Source: Oxalobacteraceae bacterium (GTDB lineage Bacteria > Pseudomonadota > Gammaproteobacteria > Burkholderiales > Burkholderiaceae_D). From it: a stretch of 61,524 bases of DNA. Made by a program: the position numbers and the translations under genes. Under the pieces are notes generated by a model. The model ran no database searches, had not been told where the DNA came from, and was given only the letters and a program-made list of their open reading frames with translations. The DNA lies in the NCBI GenBank assembly GCA_021299035.1, contig JAJTGD010000010.1, forward strand, positions 1 through 61,524, given 5' to 3'. Shown in pieces: positions 44,235 to 55,000 of this stretch. The stretch's first letter is position 1. Every line of letters begins with the position of its first letter.

Positions 44235-45023
44235 ATGGCAATGAACGCCCAAAAAATTCAGCACTACGGCGATGAGCTGTACGATGCGCTGATCTCGCGT
44301 GTGGCGGTAGATCCACTCACCAATCGCGAACCCGATATCAGCATCGACGATGCTTATCAAATCCAGTTGCGCATGATAGATCGCCGTCTGCAAACCGGCG
44401 AGACCGTGGTGGGCAAAAAGATTGGCGTTACCAGCAAAGTCGTGATGGACATGCTGGGCGTGAATCAGCCAGACTTTGGCCACCTGCTGTCTGGCATGGT
44501 GTTCAACGAAGGCGAGGCGGTCGATACCAGCAAGATGATCGCGCCGCGCGCAGAAGCCGAGGTGGCATTTATTCTGGGGCGTGACTTGGCTGGCCCCGGT
44601 GTGACGGCAGCCGATGTACTGCGTGCGACCGACTGTGTAATGCCCTGCTTCGAGATTGTGGATTCGCGCATCAAAGATTGGAAAATAAAAATTCAAGATA
44701 CCGTCGCCGATAACGCCTCGTGTGGTGTATTCACCCTCGGCGGCACACGCAAGAGCCCGCGCGATCTCGATCTTGCGCTGGCCGGTATGGTGCTCGACAA
44801 GAACGGTGAAATCATCAGCACCTCGTGTGGCGCAGCCGTGCAAGGCTCGCCAGTGAATGCAGTCGCTTGGTTAGCCAATACCCTTGGCCGCCTCGGTATC
44901 ACCCTCAAAGCAGGTGATGTGATCCTGTCAGGCTCGCAGTCACCATTGGTGCCGGTAAAAGCCGGCGACAGCCTGCACTGCTCTGTTGGTGGGCTTGGCA
45001 GCACTTCGGTGCGCTTCATCTAA
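44235..45023 (+). CDS. dmpE: 2-Hydroxypenta-2,4-dienoate hydratase
   Basis: 262-residue FAH-fold hydratase that adds water to 2-hydroxypenta-2,4-dienoate to give 4-hydroxy-2-oxovalerate. VGKKIGVTSKVVMDMLGV, RAEAEVAFILGRDL and VDSRIKDWKIKIQDTVADNA are the metal- and substrate-binding blocks. It is paralogous to the decarboxylase that follows, with which DmpE forms a complex in known systems. Confidence 0.94.
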   Translation: MAMNAQKIQHYGDELYDALISRVAVDPLTNREPDISIDDAYQIQLRMIDRRLQTGETVVGKKIGVTSKVVMDMLGVNQPDFGHLLSGMVFNEGEAVDTSKMIAPRAEAEVAFILGRDLAGPGVTAADVLRATDCVMPCFEIVDSRIKDWKIKIQDTVADNASCGVFTLGGTRKSPRDLDLALAGMVLDKNGEIISTSCGAAVQGSPVNAVAWLANTLGRLGITLKAGDVILSGSQSPLVPVKAGDSLHCSVGGLGSTSVRFI

Positions 45024-45039
45024 TCGCGAGGAACCTAGC

Positions 45040-45828
45040 ATGCAACTTGATCACGCCACGATAGAAAAGCTGGCTATCCATCTCGAAAGCGCCGAACTGG
45101 AAGCGCGCGATGTGCTGAAGATTACTGATGACCACCCGCAGATGGACTGGGAAGATGCTTACGCCATTCAAGACGCGATTCGCGCGCGCAAGGAAGCTCG
45201 CGGCAACAAGACCGTTGGCTTGAAAGCCGGTCTCACTTCATTCGCCAAGATGAAGCAGATGGGCGTTGATGTTCCCTGCTTCGGTTTTGTATCTGACTAT
45301 ATGTCGCGCCCGGATGGCGGCGAGATCAAGATGTCAGAACTGATTCACCCCAAGGTTGAAGCAGAGATCTGTGTCGTTACCAAGGCGCCCCTGAAAGGTC
45401 CGGGCTGTCATGTGGGTGCGGTGATGGCAGCGATTGACTTCGTGCTGCCAGCGGTTGAGATTATTGACAGCCGCTACCGCGACTTTAAGTTCGATCTGAA
45501 AAGCGTGGTCGCTGATAACACCTCTGCATCCCGCTTTGTGATCGGAGGTCGCTCGCGTAATGTCGAAGAACTTGATCTGCGCACGCTCGGTGTGGTGCTA
45601 GAGAAGAACGGACAAGTCGTGGCCATGGCCGCTGGTGCCGCCGTGCTCGGCCACCCGGCAGCAGCGATTGCGATGATGGCGAATCATCTCGGGGAACGCG
45701 GACAAGAAATCCCGGCAGGTACCTTCATCATGACCGGCGGTGTGACTGAAGCGATTCCGGTAACCGCCGGCGACAACATCCTGGTGCGCTTTCAAGATCT
45801 GGGGTCGGTGTCGATGCGTTTCGTATAG
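45040..45828 (+). CDS. dmpH: 4-Oxalocrotonate decarboxylase
   Basis: 262-residue FAH-fold enzyme that decarboxylates 4-oxalocrotonate to 2-hydroxypenta-2,4-dienoate. VGLKAGLTSFAKMKQMGV, HPKVEAEICVVTKAPL and DSRYRDFKFDLKSVVADNT are typical. The ATG at 45040 follows GAGGAACC, 16 bases after dmpE; an earlier in-frame start would overlap dmpE. Confidence 0.94.
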   Translation: MQLDHATIEKLAIHLESAELEARDVLKITDDHPQMDWEDAYAIQDAIRARKEARGNKTVGLKAGLTSFAKMKQMGVDVPCFGFVSDYMSRPDGGEIKMSELIHPKVEAEICVVTKAPLKGPGCHVGAVMAAIDFVLPAVEIIDSRYRDFKFDLKSVVADNTSASRFVIGGRSRNVEELDLRTLGVVLEKNGQVVAMAAGAAVLGHPAAAIAMMANHLGERGQEIPAGTFIMTGGVTEAIPVTAGDNILVRFQDLGSVSMRFV

Positions 45829-45860
45829 AACGCCATCCTGATGCAAACAGTGGAACCAAC

Positions 45861-46652
45861 ATGAATTTCCAACTCAATGGTCAACACGCCCTGGTCACCG
45901 GATCAACCGCCGGCATTGGCTACGCCATCGCGCATACCCTCGCGGCTGAGGGTGCGACAGTAACCATTAATGGCCGCAGTGAGCAAGGCGTACAAGCTGC
46001 ACTGCAACGCCTGCGTGCTGACCATCCGAATGCTTCATTGCACGGCATTGCGGCTGATGCAGCCACTGCAGAAGGTTGCGCCAAGCTCACCGGCGGTGCT
46101 GTGATTGATATTCTCGTGAATAACATGGGCATCTTCGAACCCAAGCCCTTCGAAGATATTCCGGATCAAGACTGGCAGCGCTTATTCGAAACCAATGTGA
46201 TGAGCGGTGTGCGGCTGTCGCGCGCTGTATTGCCGGGCATGAAGCAACGCGATCGTGGTCGTATCGTGTTTATCTCTTCTGAATCCGGTATCTGCCCACC
46301 TGCCGAGATGGTGCATTACGGGATGACAAAATCCGCCCAGCTATCTATCTCACGTGGCATCGCCGAGACTTGCGCCGGCACCGGCGTCACCGTCAATAGT
46401 GTCTTGCCGGGTCCTACGCTGACCGAGGGCGCGAAAGATTTCCTCGACAAGTTGGCTGCCGAGCAGGGCAAGAGCTTCGACGAGCTGGTGGAATGGTTTT
46501 TCGCTAATGCACGGCCCACCTCTTTACTACGACGATTCATCGATCCGAAAGAAGTCGCTGCGATGGTCGCTTATGTATGTAGCCCACTATCGGCAGCCAC
46601 CAATGGCGCAGCACTGCGCGTGGATGGCGGCGTAGTGCGCAGTCTGGTTTAA
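45861..46652 (+). CDS. Short-chain dehydrogenase in the meta-pathway operon
   Basis: 263-residue SDR with the cofactor loop TGSTAGIGYA, NNMG in place of NNAG, catalytic Ser in FISSESG and HYGMTK Tyr-Lys. It sits between dmpH and dmpF, where the classical dmp operon has no gene. It may oxidise an alcohol formed from alkylphenols or act on a side product; the substrate is not determinable from sequence. Confidence 0.85.
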   Translation: MNFQLNGQHALVTGSTAGIGYAIAHTLAAEGATVTINGRSEQGVQAALQRLRADHPNASLHGIAADAATAEGCAKLTGGAVIDILVNNMGIFEPKPFEDIPDQDWQRLFETNVMSGVRLSRAVLPGMKQRDRGRIVFISSESGICPPAEMVHYGMTKSAQLSISRGIAETCAGTGVTVNSVLPGPTLTEGAKDFLDKLAAEQGKSFDELVEWFFANARPTSLLRRFIDPKEVAAMVAYVCSPLSAATNGAALRVDGGVVRSLV

Positions 46653-46679
46653 ATAAGCATTATTTGAGGGAGTAAAACC

Positions 46680-47597
46680 ATGAGCAAAAAAATAAAATGC
46701 GCTCTGATCGGCCCGGGCAATATCGGCACCGACCTGCTCGCTAAACTACAGCGTTCGCCCGTACTGGAGCCAGTATGGATGGTCGGCATCGACCCAGAAT
46801 CAGATGGCTTGAAGCGCGCGCGTGAGATGGGCATTAAAACCACTGCCGATGGCGTGGATGGTTTGCTGCCGCATGTCCTTGAGGACGGTATACAGATTGC
46901 GTTCGATGCTACCTCCGCTTACGTACATGCCGAAAACTCGCGCAAGCTGAATGAGCTTGGCGTTTTGATGATCGACCTCACCCCGGCAGCGATTGGACCT
47001 TACTGCGTGCCACCGGTGAACCTGAAAGAACACGTGGGTCGCGGTGAAATGAATGTGAACATGGTGACCTGCGGTGGTCAGGCAACCATCCCGATGGTCG
47101 CTGCCGTGTCACGCGTACAACCGGTCGCGTATGGCGAGATTGTTGCCACCGTGTCCAGCCGCAGCGCTGGCCCGGGTACGCGTAAAAATATTGATGAGTT
47201 CACCCGTACTACGGCCGGTGCGATCGAGCGCGTAGGTGGCGCCAAAAAAGGTAAAGCCATCATCATCATCAACCCAGCAGAGCCGCCGCTGATCATGCGC
47301 GACACCGTGCACTGCCTGACAGAAGGCAAGCCGGATGAAGTGAAGATCACGCAGTCGATTCACGACATGATCAAGGAAGTACAGAAGTATGTGCCGGGCT
47401 ATCGCTTGGTGAATGGCCCGGTATTCGACGGGAACCGTGTTTCAGTATTCCTCGAGGTGGAAGGCCTCGGTGACTACCTGCCGAAATACGCGGGCAACCT
47501 CGACATCATGACCGCTGCCGGCGCACGCACCGCTGAAATGTTTGCTGAAGAAATCATTGCCGGGCGCTTGAAGCTCGAAGCGACCGTGGCCGCCTGA
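46680..47597 (+). CDS. dmpF: Acetaldehyde dehydrogenase (acylating)
   Basis: 305-residue CoA-acylating aldehyde dehydrogenase converting acetaldehyde, channelled from DmpG, to acetyl-Co[14 protein letters not shown] binds [17 protein letters not shown] holds the catalytic Cys, and [16 protein letters not shown] is characteristic. A GAGGGAG site precedes the ATG. It forms a complex with the aldolase encoded next. Confidence 0.95.
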   Translation: MSKKIKCALIGPGNIGTDLLAKLQRSPVLEPVWMVGIDPESDGLKRAREMGIKTTADGVDGLLPHVLEDGIQIAFDATSAYVHAENSRKLNELGVLMIDLTPAAIGPYCVPPVNLKEHVGRGEMNVNMVTCGGQATIPMVAAVSRVQPVAYGEIVATVSSRSAGPGTRKNIDEFTRTTAGAIERVGGAKKGKAIIIINPAEPPLIMRDTVHCLTEGKPDEVKITQSIHDMIKEVQKYVPGYRLVNGPVFDGNRVSVFLEVEGLGDYLPKYAGNLDIMTAAGARTAEMFAEEIIAGRLKLEATVAA

Positions 47598-47625
47598 GCG
47601 CGCCCGAATTGACTGGAGAATGAAC

Positions 47626-48669
47626 ATGACGATTCAAGGTAAAACAATCACGTTGCATGACATGACGCTACGCGATGGTATGCACCCCAAGCGCCATTTG
47701 ATGACCATCGATCAGATGAAATCCATCGCGCAAGGCCTGGACAATGCCGGTGTGCCGCTGATTGAAGTGACGCATGGCGATGGCCTAGGCGGTTCATCGG
47801 TGAACTACGGCTTCCCGGCACATACCGATGAGGAATATCTTGGCGCTGTGATCCCGCTGATGAAACAAGCTAAGGTCTCTGCCTTGCTACTGCCCGGCAT
47901 CGGTACCGTCGATCATCTGAAAATGGCGCATGAGCTCGGCGTACACACGATTCGTGTAGCAACCCACTGCACTGAAGGCGATGTATCAGAGCAGCACATC
48001 ACCATGGCGCGCAAGATGGAGATGGATACCGTGGGCTTTTTGATGATGGCGCATATGAATACGCCAGAAGGCCTCGTCAAGCAAGCCAAGCTGATGGAAA
48101 GCTATGGCGCCAACTGCATCTATGTCACTGACTCAGCGGGCTACATGCTGCCCGATGATGTACGCGTACGTATAGACGCAGTTCGTCAGGCACTCAAACC
48201 TGAAACCGAACTCGGCTTCCATGGCCATCACAATATGGCGATGGGGATTGCCAATTCAATCGCAGCCATTGAATCCGGCGCGAATCGCATTGATGCCGCC
48301 GCCGCAGGCCTTGGTGCCGGTGCGGGCAACACACCGCTAGAAGTACTGGTCGCCGTGCTTGATCGCATGAGCGTGAAAACCGGTATCGATGTCTGGAAGA
48401 TTCAGGACGTGGCTGAGGATCTGGTAGTACCAATCATGGACTTCCCGATTCGCATCGACCGCGACGCACTCACGCTGGGCTATGCCGGTGTGTACGGCTC
48501 TTTCCTGCTATTTGCCAAACGTGCGGAAGCCAAGTACGGCATCCCGGCGCGCGAGCTGCTGATCGAACTCGGCCGGCGCAAGATGGTGGGCGGTCAGGAA
48601 GACATGATCGAAGATGCCGCCCTGACACTCTCGCGTGAGCGCAGAGAACGTGCTGCCAAGGCCGCTTGA
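47626..48669 (+). CDS. dmpG: 4-Hydroxy-2-oxovalerate aldolase
   Basis: 347-residue DRE-TIM aldolase that splits 4-hydroxy-2-oxovalerate into pyruvate and acetaldehyde. [15 protein letters not shown] supplies the catalytic and metal-binding Arg/Asp, and [15 protein letters not shown] the metal-binding histidines. ATG codons occur at 47620 and 47626; the second is preferred because GGAG lies seven bases before it and only one before the first. Confidence 0.95.
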   Translation: MTIQGKTITLHDMTLRDGMHPKRHLMTIDQMKSIAQGLDNAGVPLIEVTHGDGLGGSSVNYGFPAHTDEEYLGAVIPLMKQAKVSALLLPGIGTVDHLKMAHELGVHTIRVATHCTEGDVSEQHITMARKMEMDTVGFLMMAHMNTPEGLVKQAKLMESYGANCIYVTDSAGYMLPDDVRVRIDAVRQALKPETELGFHGHHNMAMGIANSIAAIESGANRIDAAAAGLGAGAGNTPLEVLVAVLDRMSVKTGIDVWKIQDVAEDLVVPIMDFPIRIDRDALTLGYAGVYGSFLLFAKRAEAKYGIPARELLIELGRRKMVGGQEDMIEDAALTLSRERRERAAKAA

Positions 48670-48690
48670 ACATTCACCGAGGAGAACGAT

Positions 48691-48882
48691 ATGCCGTTCG
48701 CACAAATCCATATGCTGGAAGGCCGCACCGAAGATCAGAAGCGCGCCGTGATCGAGAAAGTTACGCAGGCCTTGCATGAAGCCGTGGGAGCGCCCAAGGA
48801 GACCATTCGCGTCCTGATCTCTGAGGTGCCGAAGGCGCACTGGGGAATCGGCGGTACCTCGGCCAAAGACCTCGGGCGTTAA
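48691..48882 (+). CDS. dmpI: 4-Oxalocrotonate tautomerase
   Basis: 63-residue tautomerase with proline directly after the start methionine (PFAQIHMLEGR), the catalytic Pro1, and Arg in ETIRVLISEV. It interconverts 2-hydroxymuconate and 2-oxo-3-hexenedioate in the oxidative branch. It is the last gene of the operon and is followed by a hairpin. Confidence 0.93.
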   Translation: MPFAQIHMLEGRTEDQKRAVIEKVTQALHEAVGAPKETIRVLISEVPKAHWGIGGTSAKDLGR

Positions 48883-48898
48883 GCACCTGCCTGGCCAG

Positions 48899-48917
48899 GC
48901 CCCGAGTAATCCGGGGC
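48899..48917 (+). terminator. Probable terminator of the phenol operon
   Basis: GCCCCG-AGTAATC-CGGGGC hairpin 17 bases after dmpI, followed after a few bases by CCCTTTTG. The T run is short and displaced, so termination may be incomplete. Confidence 0.6.
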
Positions 48918-48989
48918 GTTGACCCTTTTGTGTAGAATGCGGGCTGTCGCACAGGTCTGAGATTATCTCAATCACTTTCACGACAGCCC

Positions 48990-49199
48990 ATGGACAACGA
49001 CTTCCTAATTCCCCTGCTGGTCACACTGGTCACTGCAATGGCGATCGGTGCCGTCTATTTGCTGACACTGCTCATGAACGACGGTCAGGCAGAGCAGGAA
49101 AGCGAAGAAACGTTGGCCGATTATGTAGCCGATACAGCGGCAGCCCCCGCAGCCGAAGCCGACGGCGCCGCCGCCCCGGCCGAGGCGCAACAGCATTAA
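48990..49199 (+). CDS. Small single-span membrane protein
   Basis: 69-residue protein: a hydrophobic span (FLIPLLVTLVTAMAIGAVYLLTLL is interrupted by no charge) near the N-terminus, then an acidic, Ala/Glu-rich tail ending EAQQH. It starts at ATG 48990 and lies eight bases before the TauE gene, with which it may be co-transcribed. Function unknown. Confidence 0.55.
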   Translation: MDNDFLIPLLVTLVTAMAIGAVYLLTLLMNDGQAEQESEETLADYVADTAAAPAAEADGAAAPAEAQQH

Positions 49200-49207
49200 C
49201 TCCCCTG

Positions 49208-49984
49208 ATGTCTCCCGCTGATGCGGCGTTAGTCGCCGCTGGTGCTTTTATGGCTGGCGCGATGAATGCCATCGCGGGTGGCGGTACGTTTTTCTCCTTT
49301 CCAGCGATGCTGATGGCGGGCGTACCACCCGTCACCGCCAACGCCAGCAACTCCGTCGCACTGTGGCCCGCCAGTCTCTCAAGTGCCTGGGCTTATCGCC
49401 ACGAGGCGATGCGACATGGTCGCTGGGCGGTGCTATTGGCCATACTCTCGGTGATCGGTGGCTTGGTCGGTGGTTTGCTGCTGCTGGCAATTTCTAACCA
49501 AACCTTCATGCGATTGGTGCCCTGGCTCCTGCTGGTGGCCACCACCTTGTTTGCACTCAGCACGCAAGTCAGTCGCATCATTCGGTGGTTGAAGCAGCGC
49601 CTGAATATCGCGGTGTCTGAGCGACCCGGCAGTATTGGCGGCGCTCTTTTTCAATTAATGGTGGCGATTTACGGTGGCTTCTTCGGGGCCGGTATGGGCA
49701 TTCTGACGCTGGCCGCGCTCTCGATTCAGGGTTTCGAGGATATGCAAGAGATCAATGCGCTGAAGAATCTGACGTCCGCTATGAACTACACCGTGGCGGC
49801 CCTCACCTTCATCATCGCCGGCGCCATCAGCTGGCCGCATACCTTGGTGGCCTTGGTCACTGCAGCGATTGGTGGTTATGTGGGCGCGGCGTTTGCACGC
49901 AAGCTGCCGGGGCAATGGTTGAAGCGCTTGGTTATCGCCGTTGGTGCAACGCTGACGGTGGTGTATTTCATCAAAACCGCCTGA
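49208..49984 (+). CDS. TauE/SafE-family permease
   Basis: 258-residue integral membrane protein with the N-terminal signature AGAMNAIAGGGTFFSFPAML and the repeated segment GGFFGAGMGILTLAALSIQG, the two internal repeats of the TauE/SafE family (export or uptake of sulfite, sulfonates or small organic anions). Substrate unknown. Confidence 0.88.
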   Translation: MSPADAALVAAGAFMAGAMNAIAGGGTFFSFPAMLMAGVPPVTANASNSVALWPASLSSAWAYRHEAMRHGRWAVLLAILSVIGGLVGGLLLLAISNQTFMRLVPWLLLVATTLFALSTQVSRIIRWLKQRLNIAVSERPGSIGGALFQLMVAIYGGFFGAGMGILTLAALSIQGFEDMQEINALKNLTSAMNYTVAALTFIIAGAISWPHTLVALVTAAIGGYVGAAFARKLPGQWLKRLVIAVGATLTVVYFIKTA

Positions 49985-50151
49985 CCCACGCGGGCGACGC
50001 AACCCGCCCGCATCCGCAACACCTCGGTTTCAAGTACCCAAGCTGATCACGTGTCGGTTTTTCGACTTCGACCCAAGCAGCCCCGCTCCCACCCCCAGCT
50101 CTAGCACACTATTTCTCCGTAACCCAATGTTTTTAATAGATTTTTTGCATA

Positions 50152-50167
50152 TGGCACAGACTTTGCA
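50152..50167 (+). promoter_or_regulatory. Sigma-54 promoter upstream of the glycosyltransferase/repeat-protein pair
   Basis: TGGCAC-AGACT-TTGCA is an exact match to the sigma-54 consensus, about 50 bases before the glycosyltransferase start. No activator gene lies next to it, and no clear palindromic activator site was recognised in the 49985-50150 gap. Confidence 0.78.
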
Positions 50168-50217
50168 AAGACGGGGTCAACTATTGGCTTTATGGACCCG
50201 ATTGACGGACTTTGCAC

Positions 50218-52056
50218 ATGCTGCTCGCGGAACACTCAGTAACCGACGCAATGCCGCTCACACCCTGTATCGAGGGTGGGGACACGCTCACCCTCGGGCA
50301 GTTATTCGCCACGGCCGAGCAATTGTGCAAAGCAGGCCAGAGCACTGTCGCTGTCGCGCTGTACCAAGACTGGTTGACCGACGACACGCAGCCACTGCGG
50401 CATCTCGCATTCTTTAATCTAGGTTCGCTGCTACAAAGTATCAGCGACACCACGGGAGCACTGAACGCCTACCGAAACTGTTTGGCGATACAACCCGGGT
50501 TTCCGCAAGCGGTGATCAACCTCGGCTTAGTACAAGAGAGCTTAGGTCAAACTGACGAGGCACTTCAGACATGGTCTGCCCTGCCGGGGCAACGCCTGCT
50601 ACAAGATCAGGCTACCGATCAGATGGTGACTTTAGCGCTGAACCATATCGGTCGCGTTCACGAGAATCACAAGCGCTACGATTTGGCCGAGCGCGCCTTA
50701 CATCAAAGCTTACTGATCAACCCAAAACAAGTGGCTGCGATTCAGCACTGGGTTCATATTCGACAAAAAGCCTGTATGTGGCCGGTATACCGAACACTGC
50801 CCGGGCTCAGCATGAATGACTTGCTGATGGCGACTTCACCGCTGGCTATGTTGGCGCTGAGTGACGACCCGGTACAACAACTGCTGACATCACATGCCTT
50901 TGTTGGTCGTACCTATAGCTTCAATGAGGAATACCTTGGGCCGCGTCAACCGTGGCCACATAGCAAAGTAAGGATCGGCTATGTCTCGGGTGATCTGTGT
51001 GTGCATGCCGTTGGCTTGCTGTTGGCCGAGACATTAGAGGCCCACGATCGCGAGCGATTCGACATTTACGGCTACGACTTTAGTGCGGAGGACGGTAGTG
51101 CGCACCGCATGCGCCTGCTGAAAGGTTTTGATCATGTAAGACCTATCCATGGCCTGACAGATCGCGAGGCAGCGCAACTGATCGTCAGCGATGAGATTGA
51201 TGTGCTGATCGATCTGCATGGGCTATCGAACGGTGCCCGCCCCGGTATCTTCACACTGCACCCGGCGCCGCTACAAGGCACATGGCTTGGTTTCATCGGT
51301 ACCACAGCAATGCCTTGGCTGGATTTTGTGATCACCGATCGCCAAGTTCATCCTGATTCAGAAAGTCCGTATTTTTCAGAGAAACCACTTTACGTTGACG
51401 GTAGTTTTCTGCCCTTGTGTGCCCCCAGTGCGCCACCAAGACGCGCAAGCCGTGAGGAGTTTGGACTACCGGCAGATGCCTTTGTGATGGCGTCTTTCGG
51501 CAATGTCTACAAGCTACATCGTGAGTTGTTTGATCGCTGGCTGTCGATTTTACGTAGAGCACCGCATGTACTGCTCTGGTTGATTGACGATAACCCGATC
51601 GCGCGCAATCAGTTAATGGACTATGCGCAGCGTGCGGGCGCAGATATTTCTCGTATTCGCTTTAGCCCCCGTGTGCATCACGCCGAGTACCGGGCGTATT
51701 TGTCAGTTGCCGATCTGTTCCTGGATACCTGGCCCTATAACTGCGGCTCGACCACCAATGATGTGATTGGTGTCGGCACACCACTACTGACCGTCACTGG
51801 TCGCAGCATGGTCTCGCGCATGGGGTCTAGCGTACTGCACGCGCTGAACGCCGGCGCCATGGTGGCTCGCGATCTGGATCACTACGAAGAACTCGCCGTC
51901 GCACTCGCCCATGGCGAAATGAAGGCCCCAGAGATACAACTTACGCCGGCACTGGCCGAGCAACTGAATTATCGGCGCGTCCGATCACTTGAGAACGAAT
52001 TGATTCATCGATTAAGCACACTCGCTGCTAACAACACCAACCCATTAGAGGTTTGA
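50218..52056 (+). CDS. TPR-containing GT41 (O-GlcNAc-transferase-like) glycosyltransferase
   Basis: About 612 residues. The N-terminal ~200 residues contain around four TPR-like helical pairs (LAFFNLGSLLQSISDTTGAL, QAVINLGLVQESLGQTDEAL, RYDLAERALHQSLLINPKQV). The C-terminal part is a GT41 domain: RIGYVSGDLCVHAVG, HPAPLQGTWLGFIGTTAMPW, FGNVYKLHRELFDRW with the UDP-contacting Lys, and DTWPYNCGSTTNDVIGVGTP. Eukaryotic OGT and bacterial relatives attach sugars to Ser/Thr (or Asn in HMW1C types) of proteins. The next gene, one base later, encodes a huge Ser/Thr-rich repeat protein, the obvious candidate acceptor. Start uncertain (TTG 50212, ATG 50218 or ATG 50251). Confidence 0.85.
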   Translation: MLLAEHSVTDAMPLTPCIEGGDTLTLGQLFATAEQLCKAGQSTVAVALYQDWLTDDTQPLRHLAFFNLGSLLQSISDTTGALNAYRNCLAIQPGFPQAVINLGLVQESLGQTDEALQTWSALPGQRLLQDQATDQMVTLALNHIGRVHENHKRYDLAERALHQSLLINPKQVAAIQHWVHIRQKACMWPVYRTLPGLSMNDLLMATSPLAMLALSDDPVQQLLTSHAFVGRTYSFNEEYLGPRQPWPHSKVRIGYVSGDLCVHAVGLLLAETLEAHDRERFDIYGYDFSAEDGSAHRMRLLKGFDHVRPIHGLTDREAAQLIVSDEIDVLIDLHGLSNGARPGIFTLHPAPLQGTWLGFIGTTAMPWLDFVITDRQVHPDSESPYFSEKPLYVDGSFLPLCAPSAPPRRASREEFGLPADAFVMASFGNVYKLHRELFDRWLSILRRAPHVLLWLIDDNPIARNQLMDYAQRAGADISRIRFSPRVHHAEYRAYLSVADLFLDTWPYNCGSTTNDVIGVGTPLLTVTGRSMVSRMGSSVLHALNAGAMVARDLDHYEELAVALAHGEMKAPEIQLTPALAEQLNYRRVRSLENELIHRLSTLAANNTNPLEV

Positions 52057-52057
52057 T

Positions 52058-55000
52058 ATGGCAACTTCATCCGTCAACTCCAGCACAACGACGACGACCT
52101 ATGTACCCGTCACCACTGCGGAATTCGCAGCACTTGACTCTACGGCCGTCAGCAAGCTGACCACAACATCCATCAGCACGATGACGGCTGATCAGCTCTC
52201 CAAAATCTCGCCGGATGCACTGACAGGACTAAGCTCCAGCCAACTTGCGGTACTACCGACCGGATTGATTGGCTCGCTCAGCACAGATCAGTTGGTGGCA
52301 CTTGGCTCGAAACAACTCGCAGGACTGACGACCGGCGCATCAGGCCAGGTCAGACAACTTAGCGCAAGTCAGTTGAAAGCGCTAAATACCGAACAAGTCA
52401 GCGGCCTCAGCTCGGCACAAGTTGCCAGCCTTACGGCGAGCCAGACCGCGTCCCTGCTACCCGAACAAATACCCTCGCTGAGTCTGACCGCGGTGCAAGC
52501 CATCGGAACGGCACAGATCGAGGCAATGACAAGCCAGCAAATTAGTGCGCTCACGACAGCGCAATTGCGTAGTCTGACATCCGTACAACTTACCGCCATC
52601 GAGAACGCTGACCTTCTATCGCTGAGCGAAGAGCAAGTCGCGTCACTGTCAGAGACACAAGTCGCTGCACTCACCAGCTCACAAGTTGCAAGCTTACTGA
52701 CCCCCACCGCCAAGTTCTTTACCATGGCGCAAATGGGAAGCTTGAATGGCGAAGCAGTCAAAGCATTGACGACGGCACAACTCCGAGAGTTAACTGACGA
52801 TCAGATTCGCGGCCTTAGCTCGACTCAGGTACAGAGCCTGACATCGGAACAACTGAATGGCCTACTTGATTACCAACTACAAGCCATCGAAACCGGTGAT
52901 CTTGCCGCAATCGATACTTCCGTGTTCGCAACACTCACACCAGCACAGATTGCTAACTTATCGACTGCACAGATTGCAGCAATTACTTCTGCGCAGATGC
53001 GAGCGATGACTAGTGACCAGATCAATGGCTTGTCTGAAGATCAGATTGCAAGTGTACAGACTGGCGATATCGCTGCTCTGTCAACAGGTCAGGTCAGAGC
53101 CCTAACCGATCGCGTTATTTCCACCTTGGGAAGTAATCAGATTCAGGCACTCAGCACTGCTGCAGTAGCGGCCCTGGACACATCACAGCTGGAAGCGCTA
53201 ACTGAAGATCAAATGCGCGCCATGACATCAGTACAAGTGCGCTCACTCAGCGCAACTCAGCTGAGCGGCTTGGCGCAATATCAGATGCAAGCAATCGAGA
53301 CGGCTGATCTTGCCGCAATCTCGAATGCGACTATCGCCCAAATATCCAATAATGCTTTCGCACGTTTGTCGACTGGTCAAATTGTTGCTCTCACAGCCCC
53401 TCAGGTGCGCTCACTGACGCCAGCACAAATCAATAATCTCTCGGCTGATCAAATCGCAGCATTTGAGGCCGCTGATATTGCTGCATTAACGCCGGCTCAG
53501 ATAAGTGGTCTGAATAACACTGCGATATCAAGCCTCACGGTTACACAAATTGCGGCGATCAGCCCGATTGCAGTGAAAGGCCTCAGTGCGCCTCAGATGC
53601 AGGCACTTTCAGAGGATCAGCTGCGCGCTATGGGGTCGGCACAAATTCGTAATCTCAGTGCCGTACAAATTGGCGCCCTGAGCTTGGAACAATTACAAGC
53701 GGTTGATCCTTCTGATCTAGCTACCGTGCCGCCTGCAACGATTGCCCAGATTCATCCCGATAGTTTCGCTTTCCTGACAACAGGTCAATTAGCTGGACTC
53801 ACCTCAGCACAGGTTCGATTACTGCGTGGAGATCAAATCAATGCACTCAGTGCTGATCAGCTCGCCAGCTTAGAAACTACCGACGTCAATGCCTTAACGG
53901 CAACCCAAATCGCCGGACTAAGCAGCGACACACTCGCAGCACTTTCGACGCAGCAGATGCAGGCCCTCAGTACCAATGCGATCAGGGGATTAGGTAACAC
54001 CCAACTGAATGGACTATCGGATGAGCAATTACGTGCAATGACGTCGGCTCAGATCCGAGTGATGACACCTGCACAGATAAACCAGTTAACAGAGGCTCAG
54101 TTACAAGCGATTGATGTGGGTGATATTGCTGCATTACCGCCTTCAACCATTGGCTCACTAAATGCAGCTAAGTTCGCCCAATTGACGACCACACAGCTTG
54201 CAGGCTTGAATGCCGACCAAGCAAGGGCGCTTTCACCCAGTCAGCTCGCCAATCTGGGCACGACACAATTCTCGAACCTGAACACGGTTACCATCGCTGC
54301 GCTTAATCCGACCGCGCTGACATCGTTGACTTCAACGATGCTAAGGTCTCTAACAAGCGCTCAGGTTGCGGCACTTACCCCAGCACAAATTCGAAGCTTC
54401 ACGACCTTAGCTGATCTGAGCAAATTCTCGAGCACCCAATTTGGACAACTGACCTCCTCCGCTATTTCAGCCCTGACGCCTACGCAAGCTGGATTATTGG
54501 ACGTTAGTGCAATCGGTCAAATCGCTACAGCAAATAAACTGACATCGATAGCACCGAATGCTATTGGAAGCGTGCCATCGACCTCATTGAGCACGCTCAC
54601 TTCTGATCAAATCGGCAGCCTCACGGCATCGCAGCTACGTAATCTGACGTCGGCACAGCTGAATGCAATAACGACGAGTCAGCTGCCGGGTCTCGATAGC
54701 GCCGATATCGCCGCCTTGAATCCTGCATCGCTGAAGCTGACAAGCGCAATGCTAGGTCAGTTGAGCTCCACCCAAGCGGCAGCGCTCACCAATGATCAGC
54801 TACGTGCATTGACCTCGACGCAGTTGAATAGCCTCACCAGTGCAGCCGTATCGGGACTTCGCTCCACTCAATTACAGGCATTGACGCCAACGCAAGTTGC
54901 GCAATTGAGTAGCACGCAGCTGAATCGCCTGAACTCAGCGCAGATACGCGCTTTGCGTCCTACGCAGCTTCTGGCACTGACGACAACTGCGGTGTCGGGC

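Noticed and set aside
28848..48882. The whole catabolic cluster as a recently acquired mobile element.
   Set aside because: No transposase, integrase, insertion-sequence ends or attachment-site repeats were seen at its borders, and base composition looks similar on both sides by eye; transfer cannot be shown from this window.
52369..52761. Minus-strand 130-codon frame with cysteines inside the repeat gene.
   Set aside because: It is a shadow of the periodic plus-strand coding sequence; period-24 DNA repeats keep antisense frames open by chance.
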